Positions 25,586 through 34,508 of a stretch of DNA of 64,000 nt are shown here, piece after piece. The notes under the pieces were generated by a model that worked only from the letters and a program-made list of their open reading frames with translations, ran no database searches and had not been told where the DNA came from. The stretch's first letter is position 1; each line of letters opens with the position of its first letter. The position numbers and the translations under genes were made by a program. Origin of the DNA: JAKZVK01 sp965237575 (GTDB lineage Bacteria > Acidobacteriota > Terriglobia > Bryobacterales > UBA6623); NCBI GenBank assembly GCA_965237575.1, contig CBDEGI010000004.1:1612001-1676000 (forward strand). The letters are read 5' to 3'.

Positions 25586-26581
25586 CTACTTGCCGCGCCC
25601 GCGCGCGGGAACCAGCCCATGCAGGTCGGCGTCGCCGATCTCTGTCGTCTGATGGGTTTCAATCAACGTCGGCACCGCCGGCAACTCGACGATCGTCTGG
25701 CCGCAATCGGTATTCGACATCGCCCGCCACCCCTGCGAGGCCAAATCCCCGGCCTCGGGTAACTCTCGACCCACCTGCTCCAGCTTGTGGCTGAAGGCTT
25801 CGGCGGTGGCAAATCGGTCCTTGGGCTCCTTGGCGAGCGCTTCGAGGATCACCTCGCTCAGCGCCGCCGGGATCGACGCGTCCCAATCACCCGGCGGGAC
25901 GGGCGGCTCGTCGAGATGCGCCTTCATGATCGAGTAGTCGCTCTTGCCCTCGAACGGCTTCTGGCCGGTCGCCATCTCGTACAGCACGACGCCCAGCGAA
26001 TAGAGGTCCGACCGCGTATCGACGTCGTCGCCGAGCACCTGCTCCGGCGACATGTAATGCAGCGACCCCAGCAGTTGGCCGGCGCGCGTGAGGCTGCGGT
26101 CGGTCACGGCGCGGGCGATGCCGAAGTCCATCAGCTTCACCGCGCCCGCCTCGGTCAGCATGATGTTGGCGGGCTTGATGTCGCGGTGCACAATGGCCCG
26201 CTCATGGGCGCAGCCCAGCGCCGACAACGCCTCGATCGCCACCCGCACCGCTTCGCGCAACGGCAGGAAGCCGCGCCGCAGCCGCTCGGACAGCGTCAGG
26301 CCCTCGACCATTTCCATCACCATCACCTGCTTGCCCTCGAACTCGAACGACATTCTGAGCGCCGCGATGTGGGGATGGTCGAGCTGCGCATGCAGCCGGA
26401 TCTCGCGCGCGAAACGGTCGGCCAACTCGGGCCGCGCCTCGAGGTCGGCCAGCAGCACCTTCATCGCTTCGACGCGGCCCGAGACGGGGTCGCACACCCG
26501 GTACACCTCGCCCATGCCGCCGGACGCAATGATCCCGGTCACCTCGTAGCCGCCTACCGTGTCGCCGACGCGGAAATTCAT
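25586..26581 (-). CDS. Hanks-type serine/threonine protein kinase
   Basis: A 331-residue soluble kinase. All core elements are present: glycine loop GIIASGGMGEVYRV (17-30), ATP lysine K41 (AMKVLL), E60, catalytic VHRDIKPANI (131-140), DFG at 152-154 and SPE at 178-180. There is no membrane segment and no PASTA or sensor domain; the last 60 residues are a short tail. It is a probable cytoplasmic signalling kinase of the PknB class. Substrates are unknown and it stands alone between the permease gene and a long non-coding spacer. Confidence 0.95.
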   Translation of the reverse strand: MNFRVGDTVGGYEVTGIIASGGMGEVYRVCDPVSGRVEAMKVLLADLEARPELADRFAREIRLHAQLDHPHIAALRMSFEFEGKQVMVMEMVEGLTLSERLRRGFLPLREAVRVAIEALSALGCAHERAIVHRDIKPANIMLTEAGAVKLMDFGIARAVTDRSLTRAGQLLGSLHYMSPEQVLGDDVDTRSDLYSLGVVLYEMATGQKPFEGKSDYSIMKAHLDEPPVPPGDWDASIPAALSEVILEALAKEPKDRFATAEAFSHKLEQVGRELPEAGDLASQGWRAMSNTDCGQTIVELPAVPTLIETHQTTEIGDADLHGLVPARGRGK

Positions 26582-27652
26582 AGAACAGTGTTGTGTCGTT
26601 GGTCGAGCCGTAGCTCAATCTGCCTGGGGCTCTAATTTGCCCGGCACCCGCCCATGACGGCTGGGTGTCCGGTTGCGCTGATCCCCTCCGCAGGGGCCCG
26701 GTCGGCCCCGGTCCAGGTTCTTGAGCCAACAATGGAGAGGGATAAAAGCCCCGCCAGATCCGGCGCGGGCTCAACGCGGGACAGGCCGACGCCTACCCCA
26801 CAGCGCGGTTCGTAGATCTGAGAATCAATATCGGATGCTTCACCGCCCGGCTAGAGCCCCTGGCGGCATCTTTTCGGGAATCACTCCCTGCGGCCTATCC
26901 CACACGATAGTCGCTTGTCTTGTTACTCCAATTTTACCCCGTCCGGGGCGTTATGATGGCCATAAATCTCACAAGTGTCTTTATTTCAGCCAGATACGAT
27001 TTGTGACCGCGGGTGCCGGCGCGCGCCAAATCGGCCCCGGAATGCGAGTCCTCGCTCCAAGCAACTGAAACAACGCTGCTTACACCCCAGAAACCCGCCG
27101 CAACCGCGTCCCCAAGCACGCTCAGGAGGGCCCCTGACCCACGTAACTCCTCCAGAATCAACACCGAACTCGACGGAGCCCTCGCCACCGGTCGCCAAGC
27201 CGTCGCGCAACCGAGCCCCGACAGCCATGGAGGGGTTCACGCCCTCGGAGTGCCGACCCGGCTTCTAGGATGCCCCTATGAGGTGTGGCCCGGTTCCCCA
27301 GAGGTACCACACCAGTCCTGCGACACGGGCTCGAAGCCCGCCCCGATTCTCCCCGGCCCTGCCATTCTCACCAACCCTAACCAACGTTCCAGTAGGCCCG
27401 TTCACGGGTCTTGGTTTCAACTAGGCCAGGTGTTCTACGCCTGGTAGAATACCCCCCCCCGGTGGATGAATCAGGCCCCTTCGAGGGCCTTGCCCAAACC
27501 GGCTTGAGCCATAGACCGACCGGGCTGTTTCGAACAAATCGAGGAGCCACTGCCCGCCGAGGACCGGCTCAAGCCCGCGATCGTAAGGCCGCTGAACCGG
27601 CCTCAGTAGGGGTTGCTGGACTTTCCGCACTTTCCGGCCCGGCAAGGACCGA
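26582..27652. other. Non-coding spacer, no convincing gene
   Basis: About 1070 bases with scattered short frames but none with a plausible start, codon pattern or recognisable product. The sequence is low in structure apart from a C8 homopolymer run at 27450-27458. It leads into the inverted-repeat element at 27653. Confidence 0.6.
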
Positions 27653-27832
27653 ACAATCATAGCCCATGGATTCATCCATGGGTCCCGAACACACCTGCCT
27701 CAACTCGTTTCCCCCGTTTCCGTCTCTCGCTGCACGCGCTTGTCGACCGCGGGCAAGGAGAGACGGAAACGGGGCTGTGGCGGCACCCTCCACCGACACC
27801 CATGGATGAATCCATGGGCTATGATTGTGGCG
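27653..27832. repeat. Long inverted repeat with CCATGGAT palindromes
   Basis: Two arms of about 30 bases (CAATCATAGCCCATGGATTC at 27655 and its inverse ending near 27830) enclose a second inverted pair, CCCCGTTTCCGTCTCTC and GAGAGACGGAAACGGGG. The core CCCATGGAT-TC-ATCCATGGG is itself a hairpin. A degenerate third copy (ACACCCATCGATGAGTTTAT) lies at about 27881-27907. The element sits upstream of the WD40-TIR gene. Confidence 0.75.
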
Positions 27833-28109
27833 CCCGATTCACGGGCGCTCGCGGCTCGCGTTCTTCGTCGAAGAGACCGACACCCATCGATGAGTTTATG
27901 CATGGGCGGAGGTCAACGTGGGTCGCTACTCCTTCGTTGTGGGGCTCTTTCCTCCCCGACTCTCTGCCGGTTTATCCCGGCGCTTTCAGCCTGCCCCGAC
28001 CGCCCGCGGCCGCCCACACATTGCCGTGCCGGTATTACCGCCGCAGGCGTCCAAGAAGCGTTGCGGTACGCGGACCAGCCGGATCAAGTGGGGTACAATT
28101 CTCAGGGAA

Positions 28110-31100
28110 ATGGCGAAACGGAAACCGAAAACCCCACCGCAGCCGCGCGACCTGCCGCCGGGGGTGCGGCTGCTGCGGGTGCTCAGGGAGCCCGATACTG
28201 TTTTCGATCTGGCCTGGTCGCCGGACGGGCGCTCTCTGATCTCAGCAAACAACGACGGTTCGGTCGGCGTTTGGGAGTGGGAGACGTCCGCAGTCCGCCG
28301 GGCACTGAAGGGGCACAGTTCTAGTGTTAAGTGCGTGGCCGTCACCCCCGACGGCAAAAGCATCATCTCCGGGGGGAACGACGCGAAGATTTGCGTCCGG
28401 GATTTGGGATCGGGCGAGGCTACCCGAACTCTCGAGGTGGGCAAAGGCGTCGACGGCGTTGCGCTGACCTCCCAAGGCCGAACACTGATCGCGGGCTGTC
28501 TGGATGACGCTGTTCAGGTTTGGGATCTCAAGTCAGGCAAGCGCAAGCAAACGTGGCGTGGTCACGAGGGTTGGGTGCGCAGCGTTGCGGTGACCCCGGA
28601 TGGACAACTCGCCGTGTCGGGCAGTGAAGACAATACAGTGCGCGTCTGGGACGTGCGCTCGGGCAAGGCCTTGCATACGCTTGAGGGCCATGTCGACTCG
28701 GTTTGGGCCGTGGCAATCGCGCCGGACGGACGACACGCGATCTCGGGGGGAAGCGACAAGACTATTCGCATCTGGGATTTGAAGATAGGCCGCAGCGTTC
28801 GCACCCTCGAGGGCCACACGGAATCTGTCAGGGGCGTCGCGACCACGCCGGCCGGCCAATGGATTGGCTCCTGCGACAGCAGCGGTACAGTCCACCTGTG
28901 GGAGTTTGCGACCGGGCGGGCCGTCGGATTCGGCGGAGAAGCCGAGACTTCCCGATGGGTCGGCCACGCGGCAGCTTTCCACCCCAACGGCTCCCTGCTG
29001 GCCACGCGCGGCGGTGAAGAGGCTAACCTGATCCACATCTGGGAAATCGACTTCGCCGCCCTCCGCAACCACATTTATCAAGCGGACGAAACCGTCCCCT
29101 ACACCACCGCCCGCCTTGCCCTGGTCGGCGACAGCGGCGTCGGCAAATCGGGCCTCGGCTGGCTGCTGGCGCACAACGAGTACAAGGAGCACGACTCGAC
29201 CCACGGCCAACGCTTCTGGGTCATCGACGAGCTTTGCTCTACGCTCGACGACGGCACGGTCTGCGAAGCCGTTCTGTGGGATCTCGCGGGCCAGCCGGAC
29301 TATCGCCTCGTCCATGCCTTGTTCCTCGACGAGGTCGACCTGGGGCTGCTGCTGTTCGATCCGAGCCAACGCGAGCAGCCGCTCTCCGGTGTCGAATACT
29401 GGCTCAAACAGCTCCAGCACGCCGAGGAGTCACGCTCGAAAAGTCGGCCCCAGCGTCGCACCATTCTGGTCGGCGCGCGCATCGACCGCGGCTCGGCCAC
29501 CCTCACCGACGACGAGTTGAACGGCTTCTGCCGGCAGCACGGCATTCGGGGCGAATACATCGCCACCAGCGCCAAGCAAGGGACTGGAATCGACGAGCTG
29601 AAGGCCCGCATCCGGCAATTGCTCACTTGGCAGGATTTCAGCACGACGGTGACGACGAAGACCTTCAAGCGCGTTAAGGACTACGTCCTGCGCTTGAAGG
29701 AGTCGGCCGAGGAGAAGCGGGTGCTGGTCACGCCGGCTGAGCTGCGCGGGCTGCTCCAGGCCGAGGATGAGGAGTGGCAATTCAGCGACGACGAGATGAT
29801 GACGGCCGTTGACCGCTTGGCTGACCACGGCTACGTGACCCGGCTGCGCCAGACCAGCGGCGAGGAGTCGATTCTGCTCGCGCCGGATCTGTTGACCAAC
29901 CTCGCCTCGTCGATGGTGCTCGAAGCGCGGCGCCATCCGCGCGGATTCGGGCTGTTGGAGGAGGCGAAGCTGCTGGCCGGAGAGTACCCCTTCGGCGAGT
30001 TGGACAAGCTGGAAAAGGCCGACCAAGGGACGCTGCTCGACGCCGCGGCGCGGTTGTTCGTCCGGCAAACGCTCTGCTTTCGCGAGAGCGTCAATGACAA
30101 GGGGGTGCTGATCTTCCCATCGCTCATCAATGAAAAACGCCCGAGCGACGCCGAAGCGGACAAGACAGACGACGTTTCGTACCGCATCATCGGGGCCGTG
30201 GAGAACGTCTACGCTTCGCTGGTGGTCCAACTGGGCTACACGAACGCAATCTCGCGGGACCATCACTGGCAAAAGCAGGCGCAGTTCGAAATGGGCGAGG
30301 GCCAGGTGTGCGGCTTCCGGCGAATCGACGAGCGCCAGGGCGAGATTGAGCTGGTGCTGTACTACGATCGCAAAACCTTGCCGAAGGCCCGGACGGAGTT
30401 CCAGGAGACCTTCGAGTGGTTCCTTTCGCGCTGTCCGCGGGTGGAGATCGAGTGCTTGCCGGTGGTGGACTGCCCGAAGTGTAAGCGGCGTCAGCAGCGC
30501 AACGTGGTCCTGAGTTGGATCAACGAGAAGCAGCGGCACTTCTTCTGCAACGGCTGTGGGAAGCAGCTACAAACACCCAAAGCAGTGGCCATCGGGGCTG
30601 CCGTAGCGCGTGCGTTCCCGGAGGCCGTCGAGCGTTCCGGCCAAGTGGCCCTGGCCCGTACGAAATACGAGGAGGCGTTGAGTTGGGTGAAGAGCTTCCG
30701 GCACGAGCGGGGCGACGAGGCGAAGCCGAGTTGCTTCATCAGCTACGCCTGGGGGACAGCGAAGCTTGAGAAGTGGGTGCTGGAGTTGGCCAAGGACCTA
30801 CGCGCCGCGGACATAGATGTCATCTTTGACAGGTGGGCTAGTGGTCCCGGCAAAGATATCAATCGCTTCATCCAACGTATTGACGAAGCGGACTTCGTCG
30901 CGGCTGTCGGGACCGCGGCGTACTTGAAGAAATACAAGGCTGAAGATCAAGGCGCGGTCGTCGCCGCCGAGTTGGGGATGATCACGACGCGTCTTGGCGG
31001 AAAACGCTCACAACGTGAGGGCGTGATGCCGCTGCTGCGGACAGGCACGAAGGCCAAGTCGTTTCCAGCCCTCTTTGGATCGTCCGTGCATCTCGACTTT

Positions 31101-31256
31101 CGCAAAGAGACAACCCACTTCGCCCGCCTGTTCGAGTTGATTCTGGCAATCCACAAGATCCCTCTGGACCGCCCGCAAGTGGAAGAGTTTCGAGCGATGT
31201 TGACGCCCGAGAGGGGCTTAAGCGCCCGCGCGTCCGCCGCCAGTTCCGGCGGGTGA
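28110..31256 (+). CDS. WD40-Roc GTPase-COR-zinc ribbon-TIR multidomain protein
   Basis: A 1048-residue cytoplasmic protein. ATG 28110 is chosen because upstream in-frame sequence (from 27918) is repeat-derived. Domains in order: about six WD40 repeats (residues 20-310; GHxxxV...DNTVRVWDVRSGK, DKTIRIWDLK), a Roc/Ras-like GTPase with P-loop GDSGVGKSG (about 338-346) and G3 DLAGQPD (about 391), a COR-like linker (about 500-780), a zinc ribbon (CPKC about 787, CNGC about 812) and a C-terminal TIR/SEFIR domain (SCFISYAWG about 873, then VIFDRWASGPGKDINRFIQRIDEADFVA). TIR domains often hydrolyse NAD; WD40-type sensors plus NTPase plus TIR resembles bacterial immune sensors. Defence function is inferred. 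A TACAAT box lies 11 bases before the ATG. Confidence 0.9.
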   Translation: MAKRKPKTPPQPRDLPPGVRLLRVLREPDTVFDLAWSPDGRSLISANNDGSVGVWEWETSAVRRALKGHSSSVKCVAVTPDGKSIISGGNDAKICVRDLGSGEATRTLEVGKGVDGVALTSQGRTLIAGCLDDAVQVWDLKSGKRKQTWRGHEGWVRSVAVTPDGQLAVSGSEDNTVRVWDVRSGKALHTLEGHVDSVWAVAIAPDGRHAISGGSDKTIRIWDLKIGRSVRTLEGHTESVRGVATTPAGQWIGSCDSSGTVHLWEFATGRAVGFGGEAETSRWVGHAAAFHPNGSLLATRGGEEANLIHIWEIDFAALRNHIYQADETVPYTTARLALVGDSGVGKSGLGWLLAHNEYKEHDSTHGQRFWVIDELCSTLDDGTVCEAVLWDLAGQPDYRLVHALFLDEVDLGLLLFDPSQREQPLSGVEYWLKQLQHAEESRSKSRPQRRTILVGARIDRGSATLTDDELNGFCRQHGIRGEYIATSAKQGTGIDELKARIRQLLTWQDFSTTVTTKTFKRVKDYVLRLKESAEEKRVLVTPAELRGLLQAEDEEWQFSDDEMMTAVDRLADHGYVTRLRQTSGEESILLAPDLLTNLASSMVLEARRHPRGFGLLEEAKLLAGEYPFGELDKLEKADQGTLLDAAARLFVRQTLCFRESVNDKGVLIFPSLINEKRPSDAEADKTDDVSYRIIGAVENVYASLVVQLGYTNAISRDHHWQKQAQFEMGEGQVCGFRRIDERQGEIELVLYYDRKTLPKARTEFQETFEWFLSRCPRVEIECLPVVDCPKCKRRQQRNVVLSWINEKQRHFFCNGCGKQLQTPKAVAIGAAVARAFPEAVERSGQVALARTKYEEALSWVKSFRHERGDEAKPSCFISYAWGTAKLEKWVLELAKDLRAADIDVIFDRWASGPGKDINRFIQRIDEADFVAAVGTAAYLKKYKAEDQGAVVAAELGMITTRLGGKRSQREGVMPLLRTGTKAKSFPALFGSSVHLDFRKETTHFARLFELILAIHKIPLDRPQVEEFRAMLTPERGLSARASAASSGG

Positions 31257-31695
31257 TGTTTCCAAGGGGCAACAGGGGACGTTCCAGGACGGACCCGTTT
31301 TCAAGCCCGAGACCCCCGCTCATCGCCGCGAATACCGCTCCACGTGGGGCACGCCCGTGGCGTGCCGAGCCGAGCCCTGCTCGGCTCTTGTCCCGCCCTT
31401 CGGTTTTGAGATCCGCGGCCTTCCCTCCCCATTTCAGTCACGGAACTTTCTGACGTGAACCCCAATTGTGAGCCAGGCCATGCCGCCCCATCTGCCGGTC
31501 ACAGACTTTCAAAAACAATTTCGTCCATCCTTTCAACTACTTACCTGGCCAGCCATCCCGCCGCCCGACCATCGGCCCTTACACTAGAAGCGAGGAAAGC
31601 TTACGGGCGATCATCGCTCAACAGGCACAACAAGTGCAACACCACAATCCCAGCCCAAGTCACCGATCCGCACCGGTGCCCGTGCGAGGTGACCC
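31257..31695. other. Spacer with family B and GGGGCAC repeats
   Basis: 439 bases between the WD40-TIR gene and a small HTH gene. It contains GTGGGGCACGCCCGTGGCGT (31341 onwards) and an inverted family B copy (GGTTTTGAGATCCGCGG, about 31401-31417). No gene seen. Confidence 0.55.
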
Positions 31696-32187
31696 ATGAG
31701 TGAAGAATATAAAGAATCCTTAGAAACATCCCCAAAACCGCGCCAAATCCTGACAGATCCTGCCAAATCCTGCCAGATCCAGCCGGCCAACGAGCTCTCG
31801 GTGGCGTCCGCCGACCCGGAACCGGCCCTCACGCAGCGCCAGCAACTGGCCTTGGTCGCCCTGATCTCGGCACGCTCGGTCGCGGCCGCCGCCCGCCAAT
31901 CCGGCGTCAGCGAGCGCTCAATCCACCGCTGGCTGAGCCAGAACAGGACGTTCCAAACCAAGGTCCGCCAACTGCGCCAAGGGGCCCTCGACCGCGCCGC
32001 GTTGCAGATGCAACAGGTGGCGTCCGACGCCGTGACGGTCATGGACGAGCTGATCCACTCCGACCGGGCCATCGAGTCCGGCCGCGCCGCCCTCATCCGC
32101 ACCGCCCTTGACTTTGCCTACCGCTCCGGCACCCTCGCCGGCCGCATCGCCGACCTCGAAAAAACCTCCCCGAACGAAAAGAAGTGA
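31696..32187 (+). CDS. Small helix-turn-helix protein (phage terminase-small-subunit-like)
   Basis: A 163-residue protein starting at ATG 31696 after GAGGTG. Residues 55-90 (LTQRQQLALVALISARSVAAAARQSGVSERSIHRWLSQ) form a clear helix-turn-helix of the type in phBC6A51-like and terminase small-subunit proteins; the C-terminal half is helical. The N-terminal tail is encoded partly by four imperfect 10-bp repeats (CCAAATCCTG, ACAGATCCTG and variants, 31743-31782). It follows the WD40-TIR gene by 440 bases on the same strand. DNA binding is likely; a phage origin or regulator of the neighbour is inference. Confidence 0.75.
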   Translation: MSEEYKESLETSPKPRQILTDPAKSCQIQPANELSVASADPEPALTQRQQLALVALISARSVAAAARQSGVSERSIHRWLSQNRTFQTKVRQLRQGALDRAALQMQQVASDAVTVMDELIHSDRAIESGRAALIRTALDFAYRSGTLAGRIADLEKTSPNEKK

Positions 32188-32371
32188 CCTGAGAACGTCG
32201 ACACGGCCAGCCGGTTTTCGGCAGTCTTGCTGAGCATTGACCGGAAGAACCGGAAGGGGATAGGCGCCGCAGCCGTCAAACTCGCTCCGTGCCCCGCGTG
32301 TCGGCGAGCCGCTCAGTTGAACAAGCCGGCAGCACGATGCGCCGGGACGGGTGGCAGGGTTCCGTGGGGGG

Positions 32372-33013
32372 CTACTCGGGTAGGTCTTGCTTGGGAACTA
32401 GCTCGTACCACTGCTGTAGCTCTTCGGCTTCGATGCCGCTGCCTTTGATGTTGATGTTGTACCGCTTGCGGTGGAGCATGGTTCTCTCGCCGCTTTTCCG
32501 CGCGAACGTGAACTCCTCGCGGCCGGGATCCCCGCCCACCTTGATGCCCTTGTTGTAGCCCTCGGTGGTCTCCTGGCTGAAGTTCGTGCTGAGGAGGAAG
32601 GGCGCATAGAGAGCCTGGTTGAAAGCCCAATCGCTAATGGTAATGTCGATGGTCTTGCCCTCGGCTTGGTTCTCGTAGCGGCGGCTTCCCTGGCTGATCT
32701 TGAAGTTGCCCATGCTTTGCATCGAGCCGCGGGCGTCCTGGGCGGTCCAGCCGTCGGGGACCTTGGCGAGAGCGTCGATCAACACCTGGAAGGGCACCGG
32801 GTCGGTCGGCTCCAGACCTTCGAGGTCTTCCCCGAGCTTTTCGAGATCATTCGCCATACCGCCGAGAGCCGATAGCGCGCCCAACGGGTCGGAGATATTG
32901 CCACCTTCGTCGGTTACCTCGTCAACGATTTCGACCGCCTTCTGGCCGCAGTACCAGAGACCGGCGCCACAGGCGACCATGATGACCAGCAAAACGACGA
33001 TGACGTATTTCAT
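32372..33013 (-). CDS. Membrane-anchored protein of unknown function
   Basis: A 213-residue protein. ATG 33013 is set by AAGGGAG about nine bases upstream. The N-terminus is one hydrophobic segment with a Cys (YVIVVLLVIMVACGAGLWYC), which could be a membrane anchor or an atypical lipobox. The remaining extracytoplasmic part is acidic then alpha/beta (GNFKISQGSRRYENQAEGKTIDITISD, GIEAEELQQWYELVPKQDLPE). I do not recognise the family. Confidence 0.65.
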   Translation of the reverse strand: MKYVIVVLLVIMVACGAGLWYCGQKAVEIVDEVTDEGGNISDPLGALSALGGMANDLEKLGEDLEGLEPTDPVPFQVLIDALAKVPDGWTAQDARGSMQSMGNFKISQGSRRYENQAEGKTIDITISDWAFNQALYAPFLLSTNFSQETTEGYNKGIKVGGDPGREEFTFARKSGERTMLHRKRYNINIKGSGIEAEELQQWYELVPKQDLPE

Positions 33014-33158
33014 GAGTTGTGCTCCCTTGGGTAGATAGGGTGATTCTAGCGGATTTCGCGAATCGCAATCGTAGAGTCCGGAGGCTTCGTCCCGGGAAAA
33101 GGAGAGAGGGGGGCCGGGCATCGGCGGCGCACTGGGGTTGCTGCGCTGCTTGGAGGGG

Positions 33159-33187
33159 ACCGCGGGTTCCCACCCGCGGCTCCGAAG
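33159..33187 (+). repeat. REP-like family A repeat, diverged copy
   Basis: ACCGCGGGTTCCCACCCGCG followed by GCTCCGAA. The stem is CCGCGGGT/ACCCGCGG with a short loop. The tail resembles the family A GGCTCTGAG. Confidence 0.65.
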
Positions 33188-33236
33188 TGGCGGGTCGAGT
33201 GGTCACGGGAGATTGGGGGTGCGGAGCGGTCCGCCG

Positions 33237-34508
33237 CTACTGAACGGCCCCCACTTTACCCGGGGACGGTTGCGGGTCCACGAACGCCCGGGCCGGGGGC
33301 TCGCGGCCGCTCACGCGCTCCAACATGTCTTTCATGGCGCGGCCAAAATCCTTGGGGAGGGAGATCGTGTACTCAAGACCCTTGTAGATCTTGAGGACGT
33401 TACTGATCGCGTCCCGCCAGGGATAGACATAGGGGTCGGTGTTGTAGATCAGATAGAAGACCGGCGCGTTGACATGCGGGTTCTCGAGCAGGACCTGCTT
33501 CGAGATCTTCTTCTCCAACATCAGTTTCGGTCCGAGAATGATCACCGCGTCCGGGCGAGGTCCTTGGTCCGGCTCTCTCATTTCCTTGGTGAAGAAGTCG
33601 GTCAAGAAGCGCGAGGCGCTCTGTTCGTCGGCGAGCTGCGCGAAGTCGACCATTCCGCCCTCGATCGCCTCCACCGTTTCGCCCAGCTTGGGGAAATCGA
33701 TGCGGTGCGCGTTGCGCTGCTCGAAGATCACTCGCTCTTGCTGCATGTTGAACGCGACTAGGCTGAAGGAGCCGATCAGCGGCTCGCGCGAGATCGCGCG
33801 CAGGATCGAGACGAGATTCTGCACATCGTAGGGCCGCAGCCGCAAGTCGCGGGGGTCGGTCGACGTGAAGTTGACCAGGAGCTTGACGTGCAAGGGCTTG
33901 GGGTCGCGCGTGCGCCGAACGGGGGGCTCTTCGAGGAACATCTCGACTTCATTCGGCCCGACCGTGAATGGGTCGCGGGTCGCCGCACGCTGCTCGATCA
34001 GGCCCGGGATCGAGGTCTCGACCTTCCAGTGTGCTGAGCAGACGCGCTCGGCCTGGTCGCGCATCAACCAATCAATTTGATACTTGCCGGGGCCCAGCTT
34101 GTAGCGGCCTGGGATCGACGCTTCGCCCTCGGCGTCGGGCTTGATTGGCGGGACATTGTAGCGGTCCCAGAAATAGAATTCGCGGTTCTTGCCGTCGAGG
34201 GGCTTGATGCGGAATAACACCCGCAGCCCGTTGCCGTTTCCGGCGATCGAATGGAGCGGAACGTTCGTCAGATAGCCCGCCGTGAACTGCAAGTCGAAAC
34301 CGAGCCGCGCCTTGGCGGGCGTGACGGTGCAGGGCAGGTCGTCGCGTTTGTCCGGCGAGGCGAGGATGGCCCGGTCGATGCCGAGAATCCGGATTGCACC
34401 GTTCTCAAGCGAAGGTTGGATCAGGGTTTGTGCCGGGCCGAGCGACACGCATACGAGCGCGGCTGCAAGAGCCGTCACAGGCCGACGAGTTGTCGGAGCC
34501 GTGCGCAT
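33237..34508 (-). CDS. Secreted VWA-like protein (Acidobacterial type)
   Basis: A 423-residue exported protein, start at ATG 34508. Signal-like segment VTALAAALVCVSLGPAQT is followed by a beta-rich N-terminal half. The C-terminal half resembles the Acidobacterial VWFA-related proteins: LHVKLLVNFTST, VSILRAISREPLIGSFSLVAFN, GPRPDAVIILG, NAPVFYLIYNTD. The metal-ion site DxSxS is not seen (NFTST occupies its place), so metal-dependent adhesion is doubtful. It is expected at the cell surface or periplasm. Confidence 0.7.
   Translation of the reverse strand: MRTAPTTRRPVTALAAALVCVSLGPAQTLIQPSLENGAIRILGIDRAILASPDKRDDLPCTVTPAKARLGFDLQFTAGYLTNVPLHSIAGNGNGLRVLFRIKPLDGKNREFYFWDRYNVPPIKPDAEGEASIPGRYKLGPGKYQIDWLMRDQAERVCSAHWKVETSIPGLIEQRAATRDPFTVGPNEVEMFLEEPPVRRTRDPKPLHVKLLVNFTSTDPRDLRLRPYDVQNLVSILRAISREPLIGSFSLVAFNMQQERVIFEQRNAHRIDFPKLGETVEAIEGGMVDFAQLADEQSASRFLTDFFTKEMREPDQGPRPDAVIILGPKLMLEKKISKQVLLENPHVNAPVFYLIYNTDPYVYPWRDAISNVLKIYKGLEYTISLPKDFGRAMKDMLERVSGREPPARAFVDPQPSPGKVGAVQ

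Noticed and set aside
27450..27458. C-rich run as a phase-variable tract
   Set aside because: No gene surrounds it, so there is no frame to switch.
27918..28109. A 64-codon N-terminal extension of the WD40-TIR gene
   Set aside because: It starts at GTG and is repeat-derived sequence without protein-like pattern; ATG 28110 is better.
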